NCBI GenBank assembly: GCA_041628615.1
Contig: JBFKOW010000042.1
Span: 1 to 21,592, forward strand
Length of the DNA stretch: 21,592 nt
Source: JAMWZF01 sp041628615
GTDB taxonomy: Bacteria; Pseudomonadota; Alphaproteobacteria; Rhodobacterales; Rhodobacteraceae
Direction: 5' to 3'
Shown here: positions 7,240 through 13,548 of the stretch, piece after piece
How positions within the stretch are numbered: the first letter of the stretch is position 1
Layout of the letters: each line of letters starts with the position of its first letter
The notes under the pieces: generated by a model
Seen by the model: the letters and a program-made list of their open reading frames with translations, nothing else
Told to the model about the DNA's origin: nothing
Databases searched by the model: none
Program-made: the position numbers and the translations under genes

Positions 7240-7259
7240 CCCATCCCACGACATCTATT

Positions 7260-7346
7260 GCCCAGATGGCGGAATTGGTAGACGCGCCAGCTTCAGGTGC
7301 TGGTGTCCGTATGGACGTGGAGGTTCGAGTCCTCTTCTGGGCACCA
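7260..7346 (+). tRNA. tRNA-Leu, anticodon CAG
   Basis: The acceptor stem GCCCAGA (7260-7266) pairs perfectly with TCTGGGC (7336-7342), followed by A and an encoded CCA (7344-7346). The anticodon stem CCAGC/GCTGG encloses the loop TTCAGGT, giving anticodon CAG at 7294-7296, which reads CUG, a codon used heavily in this DNA. A long variable arm (GTCC...GGAC) marks it as a type II tRNA, and GGTTCGAGTCC is the T arm. It is 26 bp upstream of rnd on the same strand. Confidence 0.97.
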
Positions 7347-7370
7347 TCCCTCCCCGCAGGACGTGAGGGA
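7347..7370 (+). promoter_or_regulatory. Inverted repeat covering the rnd ribosome binding site
   Basis: TCCCTC at 7347-7352, immediately after the tRNA CCA, is a perfect complement of GAGGGA at 7365-7370, with a 12-nt loop. GAGGGA is the only Shine-Dalgarno candidate for rnd (ATG at 7373), so in an unprocessed tRNA-rnd transcript the site could be closed. Whether the helix forms is inference. Confidence 0.5.
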
Positions 7371-7372
7371 CA

Positions 7373-7984
7373 ATGGCCAATCATCTTTACCAGCGTGACC
7401 TTCCGGACGGACTCGATCTCGGCCCGGTGGTTGCCGTGGATTGCGAGACGATGGGCCTGAACCCGCACCGGGACCGGCTCTGCGTGGTGCAGTTGTCGGG
7501 CGGCGATGGCAATGCCCACCTCGTGCAGGTCGCGCAGGGCCAGACCGACGCGCCCAACCTCGCCCGGCTGCTGACCGATCCGCAGGTGCTCAAGCTGTTC
7601 CACTTCGGGCGGTTCGACATCGCCGCGCTGCTGAACGCCTTCGGGGTGGTCACGGCGCCGGTCTACTGCACCAAGATCGCGTCCAGGCTGGTGCGCACCT
7701 TCACCGATCGGCACGGGCTGAAATACCTGCTGCAGGACCTGGTCGGCATCGACATCTCGAAACAGCAGCAAGCCTCGGACTGGGGGGCGGAACATCTCAC
7801 GGAGGCGCAGCTCGAATATGCCGCCTCGGACGTGCTCTACCTGCACCGCCTGCGGGACGAACTCGACGCGCGGCTGGCCCGCGAGGGCCGCACCGAAATC
7901 GCGCAGGCCTGTTTCGATTTCCTGCCGACGCGGGCGCAACTCGATCTGGCGGGCTGGCCCGAGATCGACATCTTCGCTCACTGA
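7373..7984 (+). CDS. rnd: Ribonuclease D, short form
   Basis: 3'-5' exoribonuclease of the DEDDy group, which trims 3' ends of tRNA precursors and other stable RNAs; 203 aa. Catalytic residues are visible: D23 and E25 in VAVDCETMGLN, D82 in FHFGRFD, and Y149/D153 in YAASD. The protein ends after the exonuclease domain and lacks the C-terminal HRDC domains of the E. coli enzyme. This short form is common in alphaproteobacteria. The ATG at 7373 is preceded by GAGGGA, which is part of an inverted repeat with the tRNA trailer. It follows tRNA-Leu with no terminator between, so co-transcription is likely. kdsD starts 5 bp after its stop codon. Confidence 0.93.
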   Translation: MANHLYQRDLPDGLDLGPVVAVDCETMGLNPHRDRLCVVQLSGGDGNAHLVQVAQGQTDAPNLARLLTDPQVLKLFHFGRFDIAALLNAFGVVTAPVYCTKIASRLVRTFTDRHGLKYLLQDLVGIDISKQQQASDWGAEHLTEAQLEYAASDVLYLHRLRDELDARLAREGRTEIAQACFDFLPTRAQLDLAGWPEIDIFAH

Positions 7985-7989
7985 CCGCG

Positions 7990-8958
7990 ATGGCCGACGC
8001 CGCGACCTTCCTTTCGACCGCCCGGCGCGTGATCCGGACCGAGGCGGCGGCGCTGACCGCGCTCGCCGACGCGCTCGACGACAGTTTCGCCGCCGCGGTC
8101 GAGACGATCCTCGCCGCCCGGGGGCGCATCATCGTCAGTGGCATGGGCAAGTCCGGGCACATCGCCCGCAAGATCGCCGCCACCCTCGCCTCGACCGGCA
8201 CCCCGGCGCATTTCGTCCACCCCGCCGAGGCGAGCCACGGCGACATGGGCATGATGACCCGGGACGATGTCGCTCTGGTCCTGTCGAACTCGGGCGAAAC
8301 CCCCGAGCTCGCCGATCTGGTGGCGCATACGCGCCGGTTCCACATCCCGCTGATCGGCGTCGCCGGGCGGGCGGAGAGCACGCTCCTGCGGCAATCCGAC
8401 GTCGCGCTGCTGCTGCCGCCGGCCGAGGAAGCCTGCGGCGCCGGGATCGTGCCGACCACCTCGACCACGATGACCCTGGCGCTGGGCGACGCGCTGGCCG
8501 TGGCGCTGATGGAGCACCGGCAGTTCAGCCCCGAGGATTTCCGCGACTTCCACCCGGGCGGCAAGCTGGGTGCGCGGCTCTCCAAGGTCGCCGACCTGAT
8601 GCACCGCGACGACGCGCTGCCCCTGGCCGGCCCGGACACGCCGATGTCGGACGCTCTGCTGACCATCTCGCAGAAGGGATTCGGCGTGGTCGGCGTCGTC
8701 GACGGGGACGGGCGGCTGGCCGGGATCGTCACCGACGGCGACCTGCGGCGGCACATGGCGGGCCTGCTGGACCGGACGGCGGGCGACGTGATGACTCGCG
8801 GGCCCCGCACCATCGGCCCCGGCGCGCTGGCCGTTGAGGCGGTGGCGACGATGAACGCCCACAAGATCACCTGCCTCTTCGTGGTGGACCCGCCGAGGTC
8901 GGACCGGGTCATCGGGCTGATCCACATCCACGACTGTCTGCGCGCCGGCATCGCCTGA
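7990..8958 (+). CDS. kdsD: D-arabinose 5-phosphate isomerase
   Basis: Converts ribulose 5-phosphate to arabinose 5-phosphate, the first step towards Kdo for LPS; cytoplasmic; 322 aa, the usual length. An N-terminal SIS domain (about residues 40-175) carries IIVSGMGKSGHIARKIA, HPAEASHGDMGM and LSNSGETPEL. Two CBS domains follow (about 205-320), with IVTDGDLRRH and the final VIGLIHIHDCLRAGI. The ATG at 7990 is 5 bp after the rnd stop; the frame is open further upstream but only inside rnd. It leads directly into lptC, lptA and lptB, the standard Kdo/LPS-export order. Confidence 0.96.
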   Translation: MADAATFLSTARRVIRTEAAALTALADALDDSFAAAVETILAARGRIIVSGMGKSGHIARKIAATLASTGTPAHFVHPAEASHGDMGMMTRDDVALVLSNSGETPELADLVAHTRRFHIPLIGVAGRAESTLLRQSDVALLLPPAEEACGAGIVPTTSTTMTLALGDALAVALMEHRQFSPEDFRDFHPGGKLGARLSKVADLMHRDDALPLAGPDTPMSDALLTISQKGFGVVGVVDGDGRLAGIVTDGDLRRHMAGLLDRTAGDVMTRGPRTIGPGALAVEAVATMNAHKITCLFVVDPPRSDRVIGLIHIHDCLRAGIA

Positions 8959-8962
8959 TCCG

Positions 8963-9559
8963 ATGGCCGTCTTCGAGAACTTCTATTCCGGGCTGGTGCG
9001 GTGGCTGAAACTGCTCCTACCGCTGGCGGCGCTGGGACTGCTGTCGACGATGTTCCTGTTCGACACCGGGCCGCGGGACCGCGATGCGATCCCCTTCGCC
9101 GAGATCGAGGAACTGGCCCGCGAACAGGCGATCTCGGAACCCTACTTCGCCGGGGTGGCGGACGACGGATCGCTCGTCACCGTGTCGGCCCGGTCCGCCC
9201 GGCCCGACGGCGCGGGCGGGCTCCGGGTCGATGCGCTGCGGGCGGAAGTCAACGCCACCGACGGCAGCCGGGTCACCCTGTCGGCGGGCAGCGGCGCGAT
9301 ATTGGATAGCGGCCGCACCGCGCGTCTGGATGGGCTGGTGCGGGTCAGCACCTCGACCGGCTACGAGATCGAGACCACCGGCGTCACCGCCGGGCTGGAC
9401 ACCGGCCGGGTCGAGACCATCGGCCCGCTGGCGGCCCACGCCCCGTTCGGAGAGCTGACCGCCGGCGGTCTGGTCATCGACAGCGGCGAGGCCGGGGCGC
9501 AGCTGACTTTCACCGGGGGTGTTCGGCTGGTATATCGGCCGCAGGAACGGGAGCGTTGA
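8963..9559 (+). CDS. lptC: LPS export protein LptC
   Basis: Inner-membrane anchored periplasmic part of the Lpt bridge that passes LPS from the LptB2FG transporter to LptA; 198 aa. One N-terminal membrane segment (about residues 12-32, LKLLLPLAALGLLSTMFLF) is followed by a periplasmic domain with LptC-type beta repeats (ISEPYFAGVADDGSLVTVSA, ATDGSRVTLSAGSG, STSTGYEIETTG). It starts 4 bp after the kdsD stop and ends 1 bp before the lptA start codon. Sequence conservation in this family is low, so the call leans on the position between kdsD and lptA as well as the membrane topology. Confidence 0.92.
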   Translation: MAVFENFYSGLVRWLKLLLPLAALGLLSTMFLFDTGPRDRDAIPFAEIEELAREQAISEPYFAGVADDGSLVTVSARSARPDGAGGLRVDALRAEVNATDGSRVTLSAGSGAILDSGRTARLDGLVRVSTSTGYEIETTGVTAGLDTGRVETIGPLAAHAPFGELTAGGLVIDSGEAGAQLTFTGGVRLVYRPQERER

Positions 9560-9560
9560 A

Positions 9561-10046
9561 TTGAGCCTTTTTCGTCATGTCCTTGCCGGCTGGCTGATTC
9601 TCGCCGCGCCGTTCGCCACGGCCCAGACCAATGTCGCGGTGGGCGGGCTCAATGCCGATCCGGACGCACCGATCGAGGTGACGGCGGACGCGCTGTCGGT
9701 GGACCAGGACACCGGCGAGGCGGTGTTCGAGGGCAACGTGGTGATCGGGCAGGGCGACCTGCGGATCGCCGCCGCGCGGGTGCTGGTGGTCTATGACGAG
9801 ACCAGCGGCGACATCGCCCGGCTGGAGGCCGGCGGCGGCGTCACCTTCGTCACCGAGACCGAGGCCGCCGAGGCCGCCGAGGCCCGCTACGACCTGACCA
9901 CCGGCACGCTGGTGATGACCGGATCGGTCCTGCTGACCCAGGGCGCCACCGCGATCGCCGCCGACCGGATGGAGATCGACCTCGAGAACGGCACCGCCGC
10001 GATGTCGGGCAACGTGCGCACCGTGTTCCGGCAGGGCGGGAACTAG
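9561..10046 (+). CDS. lptA: LPS transport periplasmic protein LptA
   Basis: Periplasmic bridge protein of LPS export (OstA-like fold); 161 aa from the chosen TTG at 9561. That start has GGGAG 7 nt upstream and gives a clean signal peptide (LFRHVLAGWLILAAPFATA, cut before QTN). The alternative GTG at 9519 would add 14 residues lying within lptC and spoil the signal peptide. The mature part has the LptA repeats: PIEVTADALSVDQDTGEAVF, GNVVIGQGDLRIAAARVLVV, YDLTTGTLVMTGSV and ADRMEIDLENGTAAMSGNV. It is followed by lptB after 4 bp. Confidence 0.94.
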   Translation: MSLFRHVLAGWLILAAPFATAQTNVAVGGLNADPDAPIEVTADALSVDQDTGEAVFEGNVVIGQGDLRIAAARVLVVYDETSGDIARLEAGGGVTFVTETEAAEAAEARYDLTTGTLVMTGSVLLTQGATAIAADRMEIDLENGTAAMSGNVRTVFRQGGN

Positions 10047-10050
10047 GCCG

Positions 10051-10809
10051 TTGGCGGAGGGCCCAACCCTGTCGGTGACCGAGGGCGATGTCGGCCTGAA
10101 GGTGGTCAACCTGCGCAAGAGCTACCGCAAGCGGCCGGTGCTGCGCGACGTCTGCCTGTCCCTCGACCGGGGCGAGGTCGTGGCGCTGCTCGGGCCCAAC
10201 GGGTCGGGCAAGACCACCTGCTTCTACGCCATTGCCGGGCTGATCACGCCCGAGGGCGGCCACGTCATCGTCGACGGCCGGGACGTCACCGCGCTGCCGA
10301 TGTATCGCCGGGCGCGGCTGGGCATCGGCTACCTGCCGCAGGAGATGTCGATCTTCCGCGGCATGAGCGTCGAGGACAATATCCTCGCCATCCTCGAAAT
10401 CACCGAGGAGGATCACACCACCCGGCGCGAACGGCTGGAGGAACTGCTCAGCGAATTCTCGATCGAGCATCTTCGGCGGGCCCCGGCGCTGGCGCTGTCG
10501 GGTGGCGAACGGCGCCGCTGCGAGATCGCCCGCTGCCTCGCCGCCGGGCCGAAATACGTGCTGCTGGACGAGCCCTTCGCCGGCGTCGACCCGATCGCGG
10601 TGGGCGAAATCCGGCATCTCGTCGCCGATCTCAAGACGCGCGGGATCGGCGTTCTGATCACCGACCACAATGTCCGCGAGACCCTTGATATCGTTGACCG
10701 GGCCTACATCCTGCACGATGGCCGCGTACTGATGTCCGGCACCACCGAGGAGGTCATCCGCGACGAGAACGTGCGCCGGGTCTACCTCGGCCAGACCTAC
10801 GCGCATTAA
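10051..10809 (+). CDS. lptB: LPS export ABC transporter ATP-binding protein
   Basis: Cytoplasmic ATPase of the LptB2FGC complex that extracts LPS from the inner membrane; 252 aa. Walker A is GPNGSGKTT (residues 48-56), the ABC signature LSGGE is at 149-153, Walker B YVLLDEP at 169-175 followed by FAGVDP, and the H-switch His is at 206 in TDHNVRET. The block YLPQEMSIFRGMSVEDNI is typical of LptB. The assigned start is a TTG 4 bp after lptA; a GTG at 10075 is the alternative and would remove eight poorly conserved residues. The LptF/LptG partners are not in the window. Confidence 0.96.
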   Translation: MAEGPTLSVTEGDVGLKVVNLRKSYRKRPVLRDVCLSLDRGEVVALLGPNGSGKTTCFYAIAGLITPEGGHVIVDGRDVTALPMYRRARLGIGYLPQEMSIFRGMSVEDNILAILEITEEDHTTRRERLEELLSEFSIEHLRRAPALALSGGERRRCEIARCLAAGPKYVLLDEPFAGVDPIAVGEIRHLVADLKTRGIGVLITDHNVRETLDIVDRAYILHDGRVLMSGTTEEVIRDENVRRVYLGQTYAH

Positions 10810-11021
10810 CCCAAAACCGATTGACAAGTCCGACCCGGTTGCAGCCAAATGGGGGGGATGACCGCGCTTCCGTCTTCCCGCAATCGTCGTCGGGCCGCCC
10901 TTCCCGGAGGGCAGTTACAGGACAGCAGCACAGGCAGGACACCCCGTTCGCACGCAACATTGGGGACCGGCATGACCGGGCGCGGATCGGCGTGCGAGGC
11001 AAAGAGCAAAGGGAGACCAGA
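10810..11021 (+). promoter_or_regulatory. lptB-hpf gap with a probable hpf promoter
   Basis: This 212-bp gap holds no credible gene. rpoN, which sits here in many Proteobacteria, is absent. A perfect TTGACA stands at 10821-10826; the best -10 at 17-18 bp is a weak CCAAAT around 10845. A short GC hairpin (GCCCT/AGGGC, 10897-10912) has no U-run. The ribosome binding site GGGAG lies just before the hpf ATG. A separate promoter would allow hpf and ptsN to be controlled apart from the LPS genes. Confidence 0.4.
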
Positions 11022-11603
11022 ATGCGATACCAGATCAGTGGCAAGCAGATCGATATCGGCGAAGCGCTTCAGATCCACGTCAAGACCGAGCTTGGCGCGA
11101 CGGTGGAAAAGTATGCCGGCCGGCCGACTGATGCGACTGTCATCTTCTCCCGTTCGGGGCACGAATATGTCTGCGAGACCGTCGTGCACCTGTCGACCGG
11201 GCTGACCAGCCAGGCCAAGGGCCACGCGACCGAGATCTACGGCGCGTTCGAGGCCTGCCTCGAAAAGATGGACAAGCAGTTGCGCCGCTACAAGCGCCGC
11301 CTCAAGGACCATCACAAGGCCCGGCAACACCCTGTTGAACTCTCGGAAGCGGGCTCTTATATCCTCGCCGCATCTGACCATTCGGAAGACGACGAGCCCG
11401 CCAACGACGTTTCATCGATGATCATCGCCGAGATGGAGACGAAGATTCCGTCTCTGAGCGTCGGCGAAGCGGTCATGCAGATGGAGCTTGCGCACGCACC
11501 GGTTCTGGTTTTCCGCAACGAGGGACACGAGGGGATCAACGTCGTCTACCGCCGCGACGACGGCAACATTGGCTGGATCGATCCCCGGAACGCAGGCAAG
11601 TAG
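11022..11603 (+). CDS. hpf: Ribosome hibernation promoting factor, long form
   Basis: Binds the small ribosomal subunit in slow growth and, in the long form, drives 100S dimer formation; 193 aa. The N-terminal domain (about 1-100) starts MRYQISGKQIDIGEAL and has the basic helix KMDKQLRRYKRRLKDHHKAR. After a variable linker, the C-terminal dimerisation domain (about 135-187) carries KIPSLSVGEAVMQMELAHAP, VFRNEGHEGINVVYRRDDG and IGWIDP. The ATG at 11022 has GGGAG upstream and matches the family start; the open frame before it is not conserved-looking. ptsN follows after 30 bp. Confidence 0.95.
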   Translation: MRYQISGKQIDIGEALQIHVKTELGATVEKYAGRPTDATVIFSRSGHEYVCETVVHLSTGLTSQAKGHATEIYGAFEACLEKMDKQLRRYKRRLKDHHKARQHPVELSEAGSYILAASDHSEDDEPANDVSSMIIAEMETKIPSLSVGEAVMQMELAHAPVLVFRNEGHEGINVVYRRDDGNIGWIDPRNAGK

Positions 11604-11633
11604 GCGGCCGAACCGCCTCTCGGAGACCAAGAC

Positions 11634-12101
11634 GTGATGCAACTGGCCGAGATTCTGCCGCCTCAGGCGGTGAAGGTGCGCGCTTCTATCAGCAGCAAGA
11701 AGCGGCTGTTCCATGATATCGGCGACATGGCCAACGTCTGCTTCGGGCTTAAGCCCGAAGCGGTCGTCGAGGCGTTGCTGGAGCGTGAGGCGCTCGGCCC
11801 GACCGGCGTGGGCCACGGCGTCGCGCTGCCCCATGCCCGGCTCGACGGCTTGCCCGCGGTGCGCGGCCTGTTCCTGCGGCTGGAAAAACCGCTCGACTTC
11901 GACGCGATCGACCGCCAGCCGGTCGATCTCGTCTTCGCGCTGCTTGCCCCGGAAGACGCCGGTGTCGAGCATCTCAAGGCGCTGGCGCTGGTCTCGCGGA
12001 CCCTGCGCGACGGCGGCATCTGCACCAAGCTGCGCGCCAACACCGATGCCGCGACGCTTCACACCATCCTGACCGAAAGCGCCGCCAGCCAGGCGGCCTG
12101 A
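11634..12101 (+). CDS. ptsN: Nitrogen-PTS EIIA protein
   Basis: Phosphoryl acceptor EIIA-Ntr of the nitrogen phosphotransferase system, a regulatory branch that transports no sugar; cytoplasmic; 155 aa. The EIIA fold of the fructose/mannitol type is seen from SSKKRLFHDIGDMA to LKALALVSRTLRDG. The phosphorylated histidine is His67 in GVGHGVALPHARLD. GGAGA precedes two adjacent start codons, GTG at 11634 (8-nt spacing) and ATG at 11637; either may be used. It lies next to hpf as in most Proteobacteria, and converges with the sulfotransferase-like gene, leaving only 7 bp between the stop codons. Confidence 0.94.
   Translation: MMQLAEILPPQAVKVRASISSKKRLFHDIGDMANVCFGLKPEAVVEALLEREALGPTGVGHGVALPHARLDGLPAVRGLFLRLEKPLDFDAIDRQPVDLVFALLAPEDAGVEHLKALALVSRTLRDGGICTKLRANTDAATLHTILTESAASQAA
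12081..12097. terminator. Possible GC hairpin at the ptsN / sulfotransferase convergence
   Basis: GCCGCC-AGCCA-GGCGGC is a perfect 6-bp stem inside the last codons of ptsN, directly before the 7-bp gap between convergent genes. There is no U-run on either strand. It might slow polymerase from both sides, or be a by-product of GC-rich coding. Confidence 0.25.
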
Positions 12102-12108
12102 CCGGGGC

Positions 12109-13545
12109 TCAGTTTGCGGCGGGGCCCCAGGGCCCGAAGCCGAAGGCGACATAGTCCCGCTGGTAGGCGTCCCGCGCCGCGGTCTCGATCGCGTCGTCGT
12201 AGATCGCCTCGAGCGCGGCCCGGTGCGGATCGGTCGACGCCGGCAGCGCGCCGCCGTCGGGCCGGCCGACCTGCGCGGCCAGCCACGGCAGGTCCCGGTC
12301 CATCCGCTCCTCCCTCACCAGCACGTCGAGCGGGGCGAAGCGGGCCGCGGCCTCCACGACCGCCGCCTGCGTCGCCCAGTGCGCGTCGACCCGGATCGCG
12401 GTCTGCCCGCCGAGATTCTGCCGCAGGAACCCGAGGAAGGCGAGGAACGCGGCACGGTGCCGGTCGAGGTCGTAGGCCGGGTCGTCGGGGCGCTCGGGGA
12501 TCGGCAGCCTCAGGTCCCGCCGCAGGGTCGCCCGGATCTCGGCATAGCTGCCCGGCCCGGTGTTCAGGATCCTGTCGCAGAAGGCGGCGTGGGCGCGGGC
12601 CACGGGGTGCCGCAGCACCGTGAAGGCGCGGTGACCGGGATTGCGGCGCTTCCACTGGCGCAGGGTCTTCTGGGTAAAGCCGGACTCCAGCGCGTCCTCG
12701 GGCGCACCGTCAAGCGACGCCAGCCAGCCGGTCGTGGCCGCCTCGGGTCCGGACCGGAGCGGGAAATAGAGCAGCGGCGCGCGCGCCGCGGCGACGTAGG
12801 TGGGCACCGCCGGCCCGCGCCGCGGTTCGAAATTCGGCGTCCAGTCGAGGTTGAACCGGTCCAGCCGGGCCAGCGCCGCGACCATCGCGTCGTAGTTCTC
12901 GACCTTGGCCTCCATCGGTTCGGGATTCTGCTTCTTGAGCTTGCGGTCGAGTGAGTCGAGGCGGCCCGGCGCGCCCAGCCATGCCGCCAGCCCGTTCATC
13001 ACCGCGACATCCTGGAGGTCCTCGTACGCGACGTAGAAAGCGGTCTGGCCGCTGCGTTGCAGACCGTTCAGGAGCCTCACCTGGAAGGCTTGCAGCGCGC
13101 CGACATGGGCGTCGAACTCGGTGGCGTCGAAGCGGATCTTGCGCGACTTCGCGTGCCGGGCGCTGGTCAGTTTCCATTGCCCGGTGGCCTGGGCGATCTT
13201 CCAGCTGACATAGCTTTCGGCCGGGTTGCGGGTGAGGATGATCTTGGCGCACCGGGGATCGGACAGCAGGGTGTCGAGCACCCGGGGATCGTGATCGTTG
13301 AAGTAGCGGAAGCCGCGGAGTCCGCCGCCGGCATTGCAGATCGCGGCGAGCAGCCGGTGCGGATCGGCGTCCCGCTCGGCCTTGGCGATGCCGAGGATGT
13401 CCGCCGCGTCCGGGTAGCCGATGAAATGCGGGTTGAAGGCCTCGCCATGGCAGGTCAGGCCGTCGATTGCGTTCAGGTTCGCCTCGAGGAAATTCGACCC
13501 GGTCCGCATCTCGGCGAAGATCACGAAAAGGTCGAAACCGGGCAT
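12109..13545 (-). CDS. Sulfotransferase-like protein with two tandem domains
   Basis: 478 aa, no signal peptide. The first half (about 1-240) opens with FVIFAEMRTGSNFLEANLNA. R14-T-G-S17 in it is the 5'-phosphosulfate loop of NodH/Stf0-type sulfotransferases, and the 3'-phosphate motif ILTRNPAESYVSWKIA has R106 and S111. The second half repeats the plan: a degenerate loop LLYFPLRSGPEAATTGWLAS (about 258-277), then FTVLRHPVARAHAAFCDRIL (R312), as in the Sulfotransfer_2 group. The likely role is sulfation of the glycan made by neighbouring enzymes, with PAPS as donor. It starts 3 bp after the stop of the branching glycosyltransferase and is the last gene of the polysaccharide locus. Whether both halves are active is unknown; the second lacks a clear P-loop. 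Confidence 0.78.
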   Translation of the reverse strand: MPGFDLFVIFAEMRTGSNFLEANLNAIDGLTCHGEAFNPHFIGYPDAADILGIAKAERDADPHRLLAAICNAGGGLRGFRYFNDHDPRVLDTLLSDPRCAKIILTRNPAESYVSWKIAQATGQWKLTSARHAKSRKIRFDATEFDAHVGALQAFQVRLLNGLQRSGQTAFYVAYEDLQDVAVMNGLAAWLGAPGRLDSLDRKLKKQNPEPMEAKVENYDAMVAALARLDRFNLDWTPNFEPRRGPAVPTYVAAARAPLLYFPLRSGPEAATTGWLASLDGAPEDALESGFTQKTLRQWKRRNPGHRAFTVLRHPVARAHAAFCDRILNTGPGSYAEIRATLRRDLRLPIPERPDDPAYDLDRHRAAFLAFLGFLRQNLGGQTAIRVDAHWATQAAVVEAAARFAPLDVLVREERMDRDLPWLAAQVGRPDGGALPASTDPHRAALEAIYDDAIETAARDAYQRDYVAFGFGPWGPAAN

Positions 13546-13548
13546 CGG

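Noticed and set aside
7441..7989. A fused rnd-kdsD reading frame (kdsD frame open back to 7441)
   Set aside because: The extension lies in a different frame from rnd and encodes no conserved sequence; kdsD has a normal start at 7990.
10821..11021. Extended hpf start 67 codons upstream
   Set aside because: The extra residues do not resemble the HPF family, and the ATG at 11022 has a good ribosome binding site and matches the family N-terminus.
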